64,000 nucleotides of DNA from Lepidostoma basale. Its lineage: Eukaryota > Arthropoda > Insecta > Trichoptera > Lepidostomatidae. Of the stretch, positions 1-9,831 are shown in pieces. The position numbers and the translations under genes are program-made. The notes beneath the pieces were generated by a model that worked only from the letters and a program-made list of their open reading frames with translations, made no database searches and was not told the DNA's origin. The stretch spans positions 279,001 through 343,000 of the forward strand of contig JAHDVF020000898.1 in NCBI GenBank assembly GCA_022606425.2. The letters run 5' to 3'. Position 1 is the first letter of the stretch. The number at the start of each line of letters is the position of its first letter.

Positions 1-880
1 AGAAAAACAAAATAGAGGATTAAATAACGTAAACAGGAAGTGGTGACCATCTTTTATGTGGGAACAAATGTTGAGTGTATGTAATGTTTACCCCATGTAT
101 TACTATTTATAGTTACCCCGTATCTTGGTCTGATTCATTATGTATTTATATTAAAAAAAGAAGTAATAATACAATATTTTGTAATGTAATGGCAACAATT
201 CAAAGTGTATATTGTACACTCACTCAACTAGCTTTATTATTTTCCAAAGATGTTAGCAGATTAGACAAGAATTCTTTTTTCGAGGATGTAGATTGTGTAT
301 GATTAGCTGTGTAGAACAAATTATAACATAATTTGATACAATAATGTGACAAGAAAACGTAAATATAGTTTCGAACGAACAAAGCGCAGAGGATATATAT
401 GCATCAAAATTTTACACTTCGTACATACATAGACAGAGAAGTTTCTGGCGACAAACCCTGAGAGAAGGATGAGAATAATATAAATGCAGAAATGAGATGC
501 CGTCAACCGTGACGTATTTCAGTTTCTCTTCTAGGTTAGTTACATTTTTTAGTAGCTAGCTGAGGGAGAGAAAAACAGTTTATCTCATACGATATTTTTC
601 AATCTGCACTTTTTCCCGTCTATTCCGGAGTGCCAAAATGCTCCAACATTGATCCACTCCTCTTCACCATTTGCTACATGATCTTTATTTTCTCTTTGAG
701 ATAAAGAGCCAAGAAGATTGCCTCCGTCTCCAGTCAGATGTAAATGATGTAAAAGTCTCCAGTCGTCCACCGGAGGAAAAACCAAACAAATTGTTTTCAA
801 TATTTCTTAGGAGCATTGCGTACTGTTTATAACAGATACAAGAACCAGTTACTTAATCGTATTTCAGCGATAGAGACTTT
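1..880. other. AT-rich intergenic DNA
   Basis: I see no recognisable element here. The only item of note is a 71-codon open frame on the minus strand at 585-800. Its composition is less biased than its surroundings (it contains WRLLHHLHLTGDGG and NGEEEWINVGAFW), but it has no family I recognise and no clear splice sites. It could be a decayed transposon piece, an exon or chance. Confidence 0.4.
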
Positions 881-884
881 CCAT

Positions 885-1470
885 CCTCACATCGAGAGAA
901 TGTGTGGAGTTGCACTAAAAAATTTTGGGGTTTATTCTCCGAACTGGTAGAATTTTTTAGTAATCCTTATGTTTTGCGAATACTGTATAACTCCCAACGA
1001 AGCGGATACTCGCTCATGTTAGAGAGGGTTCAGAAAATGATTTCGGAGATATCTCTACATGAGTGAGTTTGGTAGCTATCCGTGGATTTATCCCGACTCA
1101 TTCCGTTTGGGTATGTTGAGGACCGATATGCTACAGATAAGGAAGGATGAGTTAACACATACCCATGTCTTCAGACTTACCAATTAGGAGATTCTTTGAG
1201 AATTCTGTCATCTAGGAGGGTATCCATCTCTATGTTCCGGATAATTCTCTTTGACAGCGTCAGCACAGACTGTTTTATCTTCCAACATGCAGAACCAACC
1301 TGCCTCTGGTGAATGAAAAGGCAATCAAACTGATGCACATGATCGCTTCGGAGATCAACCTCTTGCATATTATTGAAAGTACGTTAAAAAAAACACTCGA
1401 CTTTAGAGAGTATCTTATATTCCTAAAGTTGAACCATCTCTCGTGCGTTCCTGATATTATATTATAGTAT
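885..1470 (+). pseudogene. Decayed non-LTR retrotransposon (Jockey/CR1-like), C-terminal end
   Basis: The last 180 bases (1287-1465) align by eye with two other copies in the window, at 28177-28400 and 57062-57300 (both minus). Shared blocks include GAACCAACCTGCCT, GAAAGTACGTT, GACTTTAGAGAGTATCTT and GAACCATCTCTC. In the better copies they translate to the usual tail of this LINE class: LPAARTNLP, then a short linker, then an F-RR-I-L motif. The upstream part (885-1280) has the feel of the RT-to-C-terminus linker (IERMCGVALKNFG) but is full of stops. It is non-functional. The three copies must descend from one family of LINE whose RT domain is not in this window. Confidence 0.5.
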
Positions 1471-1837
1471 ATACCTATTATGTTTTACAATAGATTGATA
1501 GCCTTAAAATTCAATTATGTTTGTGATATCTTTTGAGAAAATAAACTGATTTACATAGACGAATATATGTAAAGTCTGAGTATGATAGAATGTCTAATGA
1601 AAATATAAGAAGTGAATTCAGGGCAATTGAAAGTGTTATGAACTATATAATAATGTGTCATTAAGATGGTTAGGACCCGTGAAAGGAATAAATGAATAAA
1701 GTGTATTTTTTATATGAAGCGCTGACATTAAAAAATAATAATAATAATAAAATACTCTGTTTCTTCTATGTTCGCCATATTATGTCAAAACTGACCATAA
1801 TTGTAAACAATTTTATAATATTTTAAATATCTATATA

Positions 1838-1881
1838 ATATCACTGAGGAAGGACTGGGTAGTCCGAAACATGTTTGATAT
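1838..1881 (+). ncRNA. Hammerhead-ribozyme-like motif (best copy)
   Basis: Read in order: ATATCA (stem I, 5' side), CTGAGGA (core, fits CUGANGA), one extra A, GGACT-GGGT-AGTCC (stem II, 5 bp with a tetraloop), GAA, ACATGT (self-complementary stem III), T (cleavage-site position), TGATAT (stem I, 3' side). TGATAT is the exact reverse complement of ATATCA. Known hammerheads with a very short palindromic stem III work as dimers. The extra A between the core and stem II departs from the canonical fold, so cleavage activity is uncertain. Confidence 0.5.
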
Positions 1882-2017
1882 TTAATTTTAATTTGTTTAA
1901 AAAGTTAGTGTTGTATACAAAGGATATAAAAAAAAGAAAAGGAAAAATAAAATGCTTTGTATTTAACCACAGTACGAATATTAAAATTAAGGCCAACTAC
2001 TTTCTCTTGGACCCAAG

Positions 2018-2076
2018 CTTCATCAGGGCAGTATAACAACAGTTGTTATTCTGTTAGTATAACAACCCTGATGAAG
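2018..2076. repeat. Small palindrome with CTGATGAAG at both ends
   Basis: CTTCATCAGGG at 2018-2028 is mirrored by CCCTGATGAAG at 2066-2076, with partial pairing inward around AGTATAACAAC. Read on the minus strand from the left arm, CTGATGA is followed by a second base-paired stretch (CTTGG-GT-CCAAG) and AGAAAG. This resembles a decayed version of the hammerhead-like motif found elsewhere. Confidence 0.45.
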
Positions 2077-2300
2077 TTATTTTTTATATTAATAAAGTAT
2101 ACGTTAATGGTGCAAAAGGAACAAGAAATAGAGGACAACCAAGGAAAACGCGGGACGATCAAATCAACCAAATCTTATTATAAATGTCGACCACGTGAAG
2201 AGTCCGAGAAATCGACGAGCGTGCATGACAAGACATATGAATGTTGAGGAATCGAGAGTAATATGGCAGGAAATACAGTGTGGTGGTCGATTCCATTGGT

Positions 2301-2862
2301 TGATTAAACCAAATTTGTTTCAACCTCTGATCCCTTGTATGAGCTATAAGTTTACAGTAATTAAAAATATCGATAGAGTAACCACGATATTTCGAAGCCG
2401 ATTGGAAAAGTAATGTGATTGTTTCGGCATACTAGGACAATATCAATTGCTAACAATTGATCATTTCTTACCAAGGCGAAACATGTTACTCCCGTAAAAT
2501 ATAGTAATACTTCCATTTAACGAACGTTATCATCAAAATATAATATTGAATTTATATTCGAATACATCGCAGTTTAAGATAAAAATATAATTTTACCACC
2601 ATTTACGATTTATTCCAGAACTCGCCAATTTTGTGAGTGTACGCTGCGCGGTGGAAATAACAAGCCCCGGGAATTAAGTTGATACGCGATGCTTAACTCT
2701 CGACATTTCATTAGCCTGCAATCTCAACACATGTGGGTGCCAAGGTCACGAGATGTTTTGGGTTGCTTTGCGATATTTCACTTTTTGAATTCTAATTTAT
2801 ACTTAAGTGCCAAGGACTGATTTTTGAAATAATGAGCGAACTGCGTGAGCACGTATAAAGTA
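2301..2862. other. Intergenic DNA
   Basis: No element or gene is recognised. A short stretch at 2640-2760 is less AT-rich (it contains GCCCCGGG) but shows no coding frame or repeat partner in the window. Confidence 0.4.
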
Positions 2863-3703
2863 CAGTAAAACCTCGACATAACGGACAAATTAAGGGGATG
2901 GGGTGTCCGATAAAGCCGAAAGTCTGTTATATAAAAATAGGTTTAAACGAAATCAAAAACCTTTTTTTTTAATAACTACACTGTGTTTAGATATAAATAA
3001 ACAATAGAAAACACAAACAAATTTCTATTTATTGTCTTCAGACACTCGTTGTGATATGACTTTGCTGTTTGATATCGACGCGTTAATATACCAGGGAATC
3101 TATCAGGCTAAGTGCAGTCTACGAGCAGGACGGCATTATGTCTCAAATTCTAGTGCTAGACGTATGACGTGATTATCATGGCCGCTAAAAATTGTTTACA
3201 TGCGGCGACACTTGAATTTAAGCATATATAATATTAAGAACACGTTTTTAATTGTTTTACATTTGACCGGATTTTTGGTCCGTTATATCCGAAGGGGTTC
3301 AAAAAGGTAGTAGGGCTACGATGGGGTATGTTTTGCTGGAAAATATGCCTCTACAAAATGTCGTAAGGCGCCATGTTGCATTTATAACAGCAATACTACT
3401 ATCAAGTCCATTTCTCTAGCGTCCACGAGAGTTTTTTTTAAAGACCCCGCGAACCCCGGGCAATATGGCACATATTACTTAGTGCCATAGCAGATAGAGA
3501 GAGGATGAATGGCGAGCTTCCAGCGCCATAAAACTGGATACACCCAGCTAAGGGAACCCCGACAGAAAATCCTCCAGAGAAGACAAGGGGATACCACTCT
3601 GGATATTTTCCCCCAGGTCATCACAATAGGTCAACGTTATGGAGACCTGACAGGACACAGAAAGAAGAGGATATCCGAAGTTCGTTATATCGAGGTTTTA
3701 CTG
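2863..3703. mobile_element. Pogo/Tigger-like non-autonomous DNA transposon (MITE)
   Basis: The ends are near-perfect terminal inverted repeats: CAGTAAAACCTCGACATAAC at the left and, on the other strand, CAGTAAAACCTCGATATAAC at the right. Each is bordered by TA, the target duplication of Tc1/mariner/pogo elements. The 841-bp body has no transposase frame. An internal block near 3280-3300 (TCCGTTATATCCGAAGG) repeats a subterminal motif, suggesting an internally rearranged copy. Assignment to pogo/Tigger rests on the end sequence and the TA target, both known for that group. Confidence 0.75.
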
Positions 3704-4180
3704 TATATAGGGCCACCTATAGTGTAGAGGGGAACGTTGTTTGAACCCACTAAGTGACGATCCAGTATAAGTTACCGCTCCTGCCTATCGTCCAAGGGCC
3801 CCCCTTGTAGTTTGTATTTGGGGAACAAGACACTATTTGAAAGAAGGTACTTTATATTTTAAGCAGAGGAGTACTCGTACATGTGACTTACTTTATCAAA
3901 TACATTCATAAATTTCTGGATAGACGGGAAGCAGATACAATAAAAAAAACTTGCATTTCCAATCAATACATTTAAAAAAAAACTTTAAAATAAATACATA
4001 AATATCACCATGTTTGAAAATTATTTCTGCTTTAAAATTTATTATTTTTGTCGTGTCTTAATCTAATATATAATATTTTTTAAAAAAATCATCAAAACAG
4101 CTATACCTGTATAAGTTTATTTTTTCAAAAATAAATGATATTCTCAAAAACCCTAATTCAAATACGAATGTTTTTTAAAG
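3704..4180. other. AT-rich intergenic DNA
   Basis: Nothing recognisable beyond simple A/T runs. Confidence 0.4.
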
Positions 4181-4427
4181 TATTATTATTATTATTATTT
4201 TGAATTGCTCTTTTCATCATTACATCGCGAAACAAATCGATATAAAGGGTATAGCTATCATTGATTCTCATGACATGTGATATGTAGCTAATATATCGCC
4301 ATTTTTTTGTCACGTGAATTCTACACCAGATCAAAGACAGTGTCACAATCACACGGCCATCGTCTGGAATCGAACCCGAGACCATCGGTCTGGCAGTCAT
4401 AGCACCTACCACTCGGCCACGAAGGTC
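4181..4427 (-). mobile_element. tRNA-derived SINE (type a)
   Basis: On the minus strand this begins with a tRNA-like head. An A box lies at 4407-4419 (TGGCCGAGTGGTA) and a B box at 4366-4376 (GGTTCGATTCC), the internal RNA polymerase III promoter. A body follows (CACTGTCTTTGATCTGGTGT), then a tail (TGATAGCTATACCCTTTA and on to AAGAGCAATTC), ending in an AAT/ATT microsatellite. The head does not fold as a complete tRNA, so this is a SINE and not a tRNA gene. Related copies lie at 23729-23903 and 47505-47694. The tail alone recurs at 19205-19322 and 45326-45424. Confidence 0.8.
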
Positions 4428-5182
4428 TTCATATTATGTATTATATATATTTACGTTGTTAAAAATGTATCATTAAATAAAACGATATTCATTACATTAA
4501 ATTTGATGTGAAATTATATACCACTACTGCACCATAAAATGTGAACTTTCTATAAGATTCATTAGAATTTAAAAATATTTGATGAACGCAAAAAAAAAAA
4601 TAATGTTATTTAAAATATAATCTCAATTGAAAATACGAATAGATGGCTCAGGCCACTTATAATGTCATTCTTTGCGGGCAGATTGTAACAGATCAGAAGG
4701 GAAATAAGAAATGTCTGAAATAGAGAGCACACTATAAATTGAGGGGCTATTTATGAACCCAAATGGAGAAATTTGCTTACTTGTCACTTGTTGAAATGCG
4801 GTACGATGTGACAACTTTCGGACTGATTTAAGGTCAAATAAGTGTCTTCTTTATTCACTAATTATTTATAGACCCAAAAAGATTCTCCGAATCTACTTTC
4901 CGACGTTTAAATATTCACGATTGGAATCCTTTTGATATCAACCTAATGATCGATATCATCCTAAGTTAAAACACCTGCTTGATACCATAATATTCCGGGG
5001 CTGACTCCGTGAACCAATTTAATGTTGACTTTAAGATTTAAGATCTCCTTCATTTACTTCTTTCTGCTTTCAGTCTTCCAAGCTATCATTCCCAATAACA
5101 TTTTCAATACAAATGAATCAATTATTAATATCTAGGCAAAATATGTCTTTTCAATGTAAATTGCAATTTTACGTTATCACTT
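4428..5182. other. AT-rich intergenic DNA
   Basis: No gene or repeat partner found. Confidence 0.4.
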
Positions 5183-5228
5183 ATCTTCGTCTCTATTGAG
5201 ATACAATTAATCCTTATAAAATTAAAAT
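5183..5228 (+). repeat. SINE tail type b, isolated copy
   Basis: The segment TCGTCTCTATTGAGATACAA followed by TTAATCCTTATAAAAT recurs at 5615-5692 and at 47625-47694. At the last site it forms the 3' end of a tRNA-headed SINE. Only the tail is present here, as expected of a heavily 5'-truncated copy. Confidence 0.55.
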
Positions 5229-5614
5229 AATTTATCCGCAATGGGTGAAATCCAGTATTTGTCTACAAGAATTTCTATACATTCAAAATGTTGTATAAAA
5301 TAACTGGTCCAAGTAGGCATAAAATTGGAGAGACATCTCCGGGCGTAGTCTAGTACTGTATGATTTGCAGAGACTTTCACAGTACATTAATAGAGATTTT
5401 CCGCTTAATGCTTTCCAATCTTAATAGATGACGCTAGTATAGAGTGAACTTAAATATGTAAAGATAGGCGTGGAATCCTACCATATATACAAGTTTCAAA
5501 AATTTGTCAGACGTGGTGGTCATAAGAAAAAAGGCGGAATGGGGAATGTTGTTAAACATAAAGCGATCGCTCAACCCAACCAATGACAGGTCATAAGTCC
5601 TGTAAGCGCCTCGG

Positions 5615-5692
5615 CCACCACATTCTGTTCCCAGAAAACAATTTACATCTTTGTCTTTATTGAGATACAATTAATCCTTATAAAATAAATAT
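5615..5692 (+). repeat. SINE tail type b, longer copy
   Basis: The whole block CCACCACATTCTGTTCCCAG through GAGATACAATTAATCCTTAT matches 47616-47694 almost base for base. It starts within the body, has no tRNA-like head and ends in A-rich sequence. Confidence 0.6.
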
Positions 5693-7575
5693 AATTATTA
5701 TGTATTGTTACTGTTAAAACCAGTCATTGGCCAACTTTGCACAGGACAAGACTCTCATTAGGGTTCTTTCAGAGAGTTTTATAATATTTGGTCACAGATC
5801 AAACGATGATAAGAACGGCCACTAGTCAGATTAATGGTAGAGACCAGTCATCAATAGGTGCAGCCTGGATACTGACCGGTGGCAGGGGCGCATGGCAGCC
5901 CATGATAGATAGTTTAAGGGTACAGACGACTAAAGAAGAAAAAGTGGAAGTGAAGTATGTCTTCGAAACGTAGGGATTTTTTTATGTCAATGAAAATATA
6001 TTATAAAAGTGGTTTTACAGTAAAGTTACTTTTATTTCAAAATTAACAACTGAAGTCCACAGCAATAATACCTTTAGTACGCATAAAGTAATATCTTCTC
6101 TTTCTTATTTTATCAATCTCCAGATTATCGAAGATTCAATACGTAATCTGTATTATTAAATAAAAGTATATATTGATTGAATGTAAGCAAAGTTTGATAT
6201 TAAAACGAAGTAAAGTACTGAGCGAGTGTTTATGAATTTTTAGTCCGTTTTATAACGTAAAAGTTTATTATCTTTTTATTAAAACCGAAATGAGCTCGTT
6301 GGAGTTTGCGCTCATTAAGGCCCGGGCGAAGTCACCTCACTTCAAAGTGAATGACAAATGAAAGTGCCTTTTAAACCTTTGTGTATTTCGAATCACACTT
6401 TGAATGTTTCCTCTTGGATGTCTAAATGTATATTGTAAAATAATCGGTGGCCCTTAGAAAGGTTTTAATATTAATAAGGAGCGGTTGTTTGATATTATGA
6501 TATTAATTTTTCATTAACCCTCGGTTGAAAACAACAACTTCTTTATTTTGGAAGACGAAAGATTTGTCAATACTTGTGAATGTAGCGTATTGCATAAAAT
6601 TATGTAAACCTTTACTTATCAGGGGCGGACAATAGACATTTTTCAACATTAGTGTTCCACATCCCGAATGATCGGGCCAACATTGACGTTATTGCAGCAT
6701 AAAATTCACGTCAAATGACGTCGGCACACCGTTCCATGCCGCACCCTTCGTGCTGGGACTCGTGGGCATTGGCAACATTGAACACGTTTATCAACACGGT
6801 TCACCTTGTGTTGCATTCTATTCTCTGAATTACGAAAAGTGAGGCAGTCATTTTGACGACATGCATGGCTAATATGAATGGCAACTCCGACGACGATATT
6901 TTTGTCATAATGTTTAACTCCAAAGCCGTAATACTTTAACGGAAACTCGTCATTTTCTTGCTGAAGAATTCTGTTACACGAACATTTCTATTGTTGAGCA
7001 CATTTCACCGAAAAAGGTGTCTGTACAGCACGCATATTTATCTAAAATCTGGAAGTTTCTTCAAGTTTAATTCAAAGGAGGACGGAAATTTCTTGAGGAA
7101 TCTTTTAAATGGAAAACGAATAATATTTATTATTACTTTGAACTTTTTTGGAACTTATTTTATTCATAAACGGTCTGAAAGGACTCAAGAGTAGGTACAA
7201 ATATTATTCATCCTAGACGGTTGCCCGTGTGGGTGAAGAACTAATTATTTTTACTCAATTATATGGATCAGCTATCACAATACAAATAATTCTTCAATTA
7301 GGCGACGTTTCCTAGCAACGTTTTCACCACAACGCCATGCATTCGCATTATTTACTGGCATTATACACAAACAATGGTACTCTATTACCTTAGATTGAAC
7401 TCCAAACATTCCTAAACTTAGATGCAAGTGAGGCTAGAGCTGCGGTTTCTATTGATTCATACGGATTGCAAGGTACGTATAGTGCGGTGTGGAATGTAAT
7501 CCTTGTGATACGAGCTGAAGTGCGCTAACTTTATTTTATACATAAACTTGGAATTTATTTTGATGTCTGATATTA
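5693..7575. other. Intergenic DNA
   Basis: Mostly AT-rich and without an assignable element. A 62-codon frame at 5788-5973 (+) and a less AT-rich patch at 6640-6850 (several ACGTCA/GACGTC sites) were examined. Neither has a recognisable product, splice context or repeat partner. Confidence 0.4.
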
Positions 7576-7579
7576 TTTT

Positions 7580-7985
7580 TGGATATGCAGACGATTTGGT
7601 GTTGACTGGTGATATAACAGATGATTTAATAGTGAAGTAAAAACAATTAGAGAATACACCAGCACGAATTGGTTTGCAGGTCAATGCACATAAGACAAAG
7701 TGAATGAGTGTTTCCAAGAAGAATAATGCCATAGCCTCACCACTTAGAGATATTTGCATGTTAGAGAGTTAACTTATCACGGTACGGTCATGACGGAAGC
7801 CAATAAGCACCGTGAGAGCTGGTCGCCTAGCATGGATTGGACATATATGCCAACCCAAAGAGACCATAGCAATCAAGACTCTGCATGCGTTTAGACCGAT
7901 TGGAGTAAGACTCCTAGGAAGGCCTAGACAGCGCCTAATGGACAATATTCTGGCTGATCTGGCTATGTTAAATCATAGGAAGTAA
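7580..7985 (+). pseudogene. Decayed LINE fragment with internal deletion
   Basis: The first part translates to GYADDLVLTGD, the RT catalytic YADD box, followed by IGLQVNAHKTK, the usual block after it. It then jumps (near 7755-7790) to a C-terminal segment with RLAWIGHI, GRPRQRLMDNI and ends near 7980. About 150 residues that normally separate these blocks are missing. Several stops (for example in HKTK*MS) show that it is dead. It resembles the RT/C-terminal architecture of the copy at 49966-50931. Confidence 0.7.
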
Positions 7986-8477
7986 GTAAGTTAGTATAAT
8001 ATTATACCATATATGCGATTTTCCCTCCATAAAAACGACTTCACTCGTACTATTTCCTCCTCCGCAGCCAAGAAGCTGAAAGCAATTCATTTAGCGATGA
8101 AATTATATTGGCATTTTATACTTGACTGTAAACAGCCCCGCCGTAGGTGTCACCACGCATTTTAAAGAGGTAATAAATATTCATATCTCCCTTGATCATA
8201 AAAATAAAAATAATGAATGCACCAGACGAGAAGTTTTATTTATTCCTGATTTAAAATTCAAGGGAGAAGCCGTCTCTGGAGGTAATTAACCTTTCTAACA
8301 TTGTAATTTTCATTGGCGTTTTCTTAATTACTTTAAAAATAGATTGAATATTTCAGATTCAATTAACAAACCAGGAACTGCCTGATTCACCAAAATCCAA
8401 ACCAAAAATGAAGTGGAATAAATCTTAACTCACTTCGCTATTGATGAAGGTGTTCGTTTCCTAGAAGTTTTATAAAT
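7986..8477. other. Intergenic DNA
   Basis: No gene. At 8440-8480 the sequence TTGATGAAGGTG...CCTAGAAGTTTTA resembles the decayed end of foldback family A (see 46080-46218). Confidence 0.35.
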
Positions 8478-9060
8478 AACTAACTAACCACTACAAAGTC
8501 TCTCCGAAGGGGTAGGCAGGGATAATGGACCGCCTCTTTCCTGAAATACTGTTCTCGATTCTTCAATATTCATACATGAACGTCGATCTCTTTGACTCTA
8601 CACGTGGCCGACATTCAATATTTGATTTAATTTATTAAAAGCTAAGGCATTAATACTGTGGAATTCCATAGTAATACACTTTGGAAATTGAAAATAGCTT
8701 TAGTCCGTTGTTTTGGCTTCTAGTTCCGTTTTCATCGTTTACATATTCATTCTTTCTTCATTCATTCTTTCCATGTGTCCAAACCATCTTAATTATCCTT
8801 TCATTACTTTATTCAAGACACTTTCATTCGCACTGCATTCACTTCTTATATTTTCGTTCGACAAAGAGTTCTCATTTCTACTGCATTCATTCCATTATTT
8901 TGCCAGTTCCATGCTTCACTTCCATACATACTGGTCGGTAAAAGAACACCATTGCCCCAACCCTTCTTTTAATATCTTTTGTAAACCTACTACCCAAATA
9001 TATTAACTCATCTACTTGCTCCAGATTTTCGACCATACTCAAAACAAGACCAGCCGCGCT
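8478..9060 (-). pseudogene. LINE family 1 copy, 3' end, interrupted
   Basis: It starts with the family's typical 3' end (CTAACTAACCACTACAAAGT on the plus strand) and runs back through the C-terminal coding region to the EREE/SVN block near 9040. It is broken by stops and by a 67-bp insertion at 8636-8702 that replaces the region normally encoding RGRPRKTW. Confidence 0.75.
8636..8702 (-). repeat. Short repeat inserted in a LINE; matches 25970-26035
   Basis: GCTAAGGCATTAATACTGTG and GGAATTCCATAGTAATACAC here match the block at 25972-26025 with only a few changes. At the second site the block is continuous with a hammerhead-like motif about 60 bp away. This insertion is therefore probably a fragment of that same element. 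Confidence 0.6.
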
Positions 9061-9242
9061 CTTTCGTTCCTTTACTAATCTCAGTTATGTTTTGTACAGT
9101 AATAATTTGGTGTTTCTTGTCAGCAAAGAAGATTTTAGGTGTCTGTGGATTCCAAAATAATATTTATTTGCACGTTTATTTTCATTTTGATCTCAATAAC
9201 AACATACCATTGAGCCCAAATATTGGAACGATTCAACTCTTT

Positions 9243-9515
9243 CTATGTTGTGGGCATCTGCGCTGAATAATGTTCCTGGACCATTGCGATCATATACTTT
9301 GTCTTGTGGATATTTACTTGAAGTTCCATTCTATTAGCAGCATTTTCCAGGTCTCTAAACGCTTGTTTGACTTCATTGGATGTTTTAGCAATTATATTAA
9401 GATCATCGGCATCGTTTATGCACACATTTTTATATGTTTCTAGTAAGTGTTTCATAGTTCTCTGTTTTAGTATTACCTTTTTAGACATCCGTTTTGTTGA
9501 CATTTTCAAGTCATC
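9243..9515 (-). pseudogene. LINE reverse transcriptase fragment
   Basis: An open stretch reads DADDLNIIAKTSNEVKQAF and then MELQVNIHKTKYM. This is the RT catalytic region, with the YADD box mutated to DADD, followed by the conserved G/E-L-x-VN-x-xKTK block. It is a short piece with no flanking domains and cannot be active. Confidence 0.7.
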
Positions 9516-9831
9516 GTTCTAGTGCAACATGAACATTTAATAAATGCAATATTGTCGTTTAATTTAAATCCGTAAATGACATAATACTATACGTACTATA
9601 GCCATGTATCGATTACGCGCCGCGAGCACTCGACCAATGTCTCGTGCGGCAGCCACGCGTAATAATTCCACGCCAAAAAACCCGCGCATTTCACTGCAAG
9701 TTAAAATGGAAAATATTTATGATCTATTTGCTTGATGATATGAAAAACTATCTGTCATCGTTATCAGAAATAAAACAGATTGTTCACACACATATATTAT
9801 AATATATACTCGTACATATAATGGATTTATG
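9516..9831. other. Intergenic DNA with a CpG-richer patch
   Basis: Positions 9606-9690 contain several CpGs (TTACGCGCCGCGAGCACTCG) in otherwise AT-rich DNA. There is no reading frame or promoter arrangement that I can support. Confidence 0.35.

Larger units (their letters stand above)
1700..2091 (+). mobile_element. Short non-coding repeat carrying a hammerhead-like core, inserted in a LINE
   Basis: This block interrupts the LINE exactly between the WFGHMER and RGRPRK coding regions. It has an AAT microsatellite near 1737, a hammerhead-like motif at 1838-1881, and an A-rich segment after it that is shared with 32140-32200 and, inverted, with 62035-62075 (the GTGTTGTAT...ACAAAG...ATA block). 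A small palindrome at 2018-2076 closes it. It carries no coding capacity. I cannot assign it to a named family. Possibilities are a Penelope-type terminal repeat, a retrozyme-like unit or a SINE. Confidence 0.5.
1577..2300 (+). pseudogene. LINE family 1 fragment, split by an inserted element
   Basis: Two pieces (about 1577-1700 and 2092-2300) match consecutive parts of the C-terminal region of the commonest LINE here, the family whose best copy is at 35209-36317. The first piece corresponds to YDRMSNENIRSE and the WFGHMER region. The second corresponds to the arginine-rich RGQPRKTRDDQINQ stretch and the CMNVEESR tail. The roughly 390 bases between them are a foreign insertion. Stops and frameshifts make both pieces inactive. 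Confidence 0.7.

Noticed and set aside
4366..4419. tRNA gene on the minus strand
   Set aside because: A and B boxes are present, but the acceptor and anticodon arms do not pair and a SINE body and tail follow. The same applies at 23729 and 47505.
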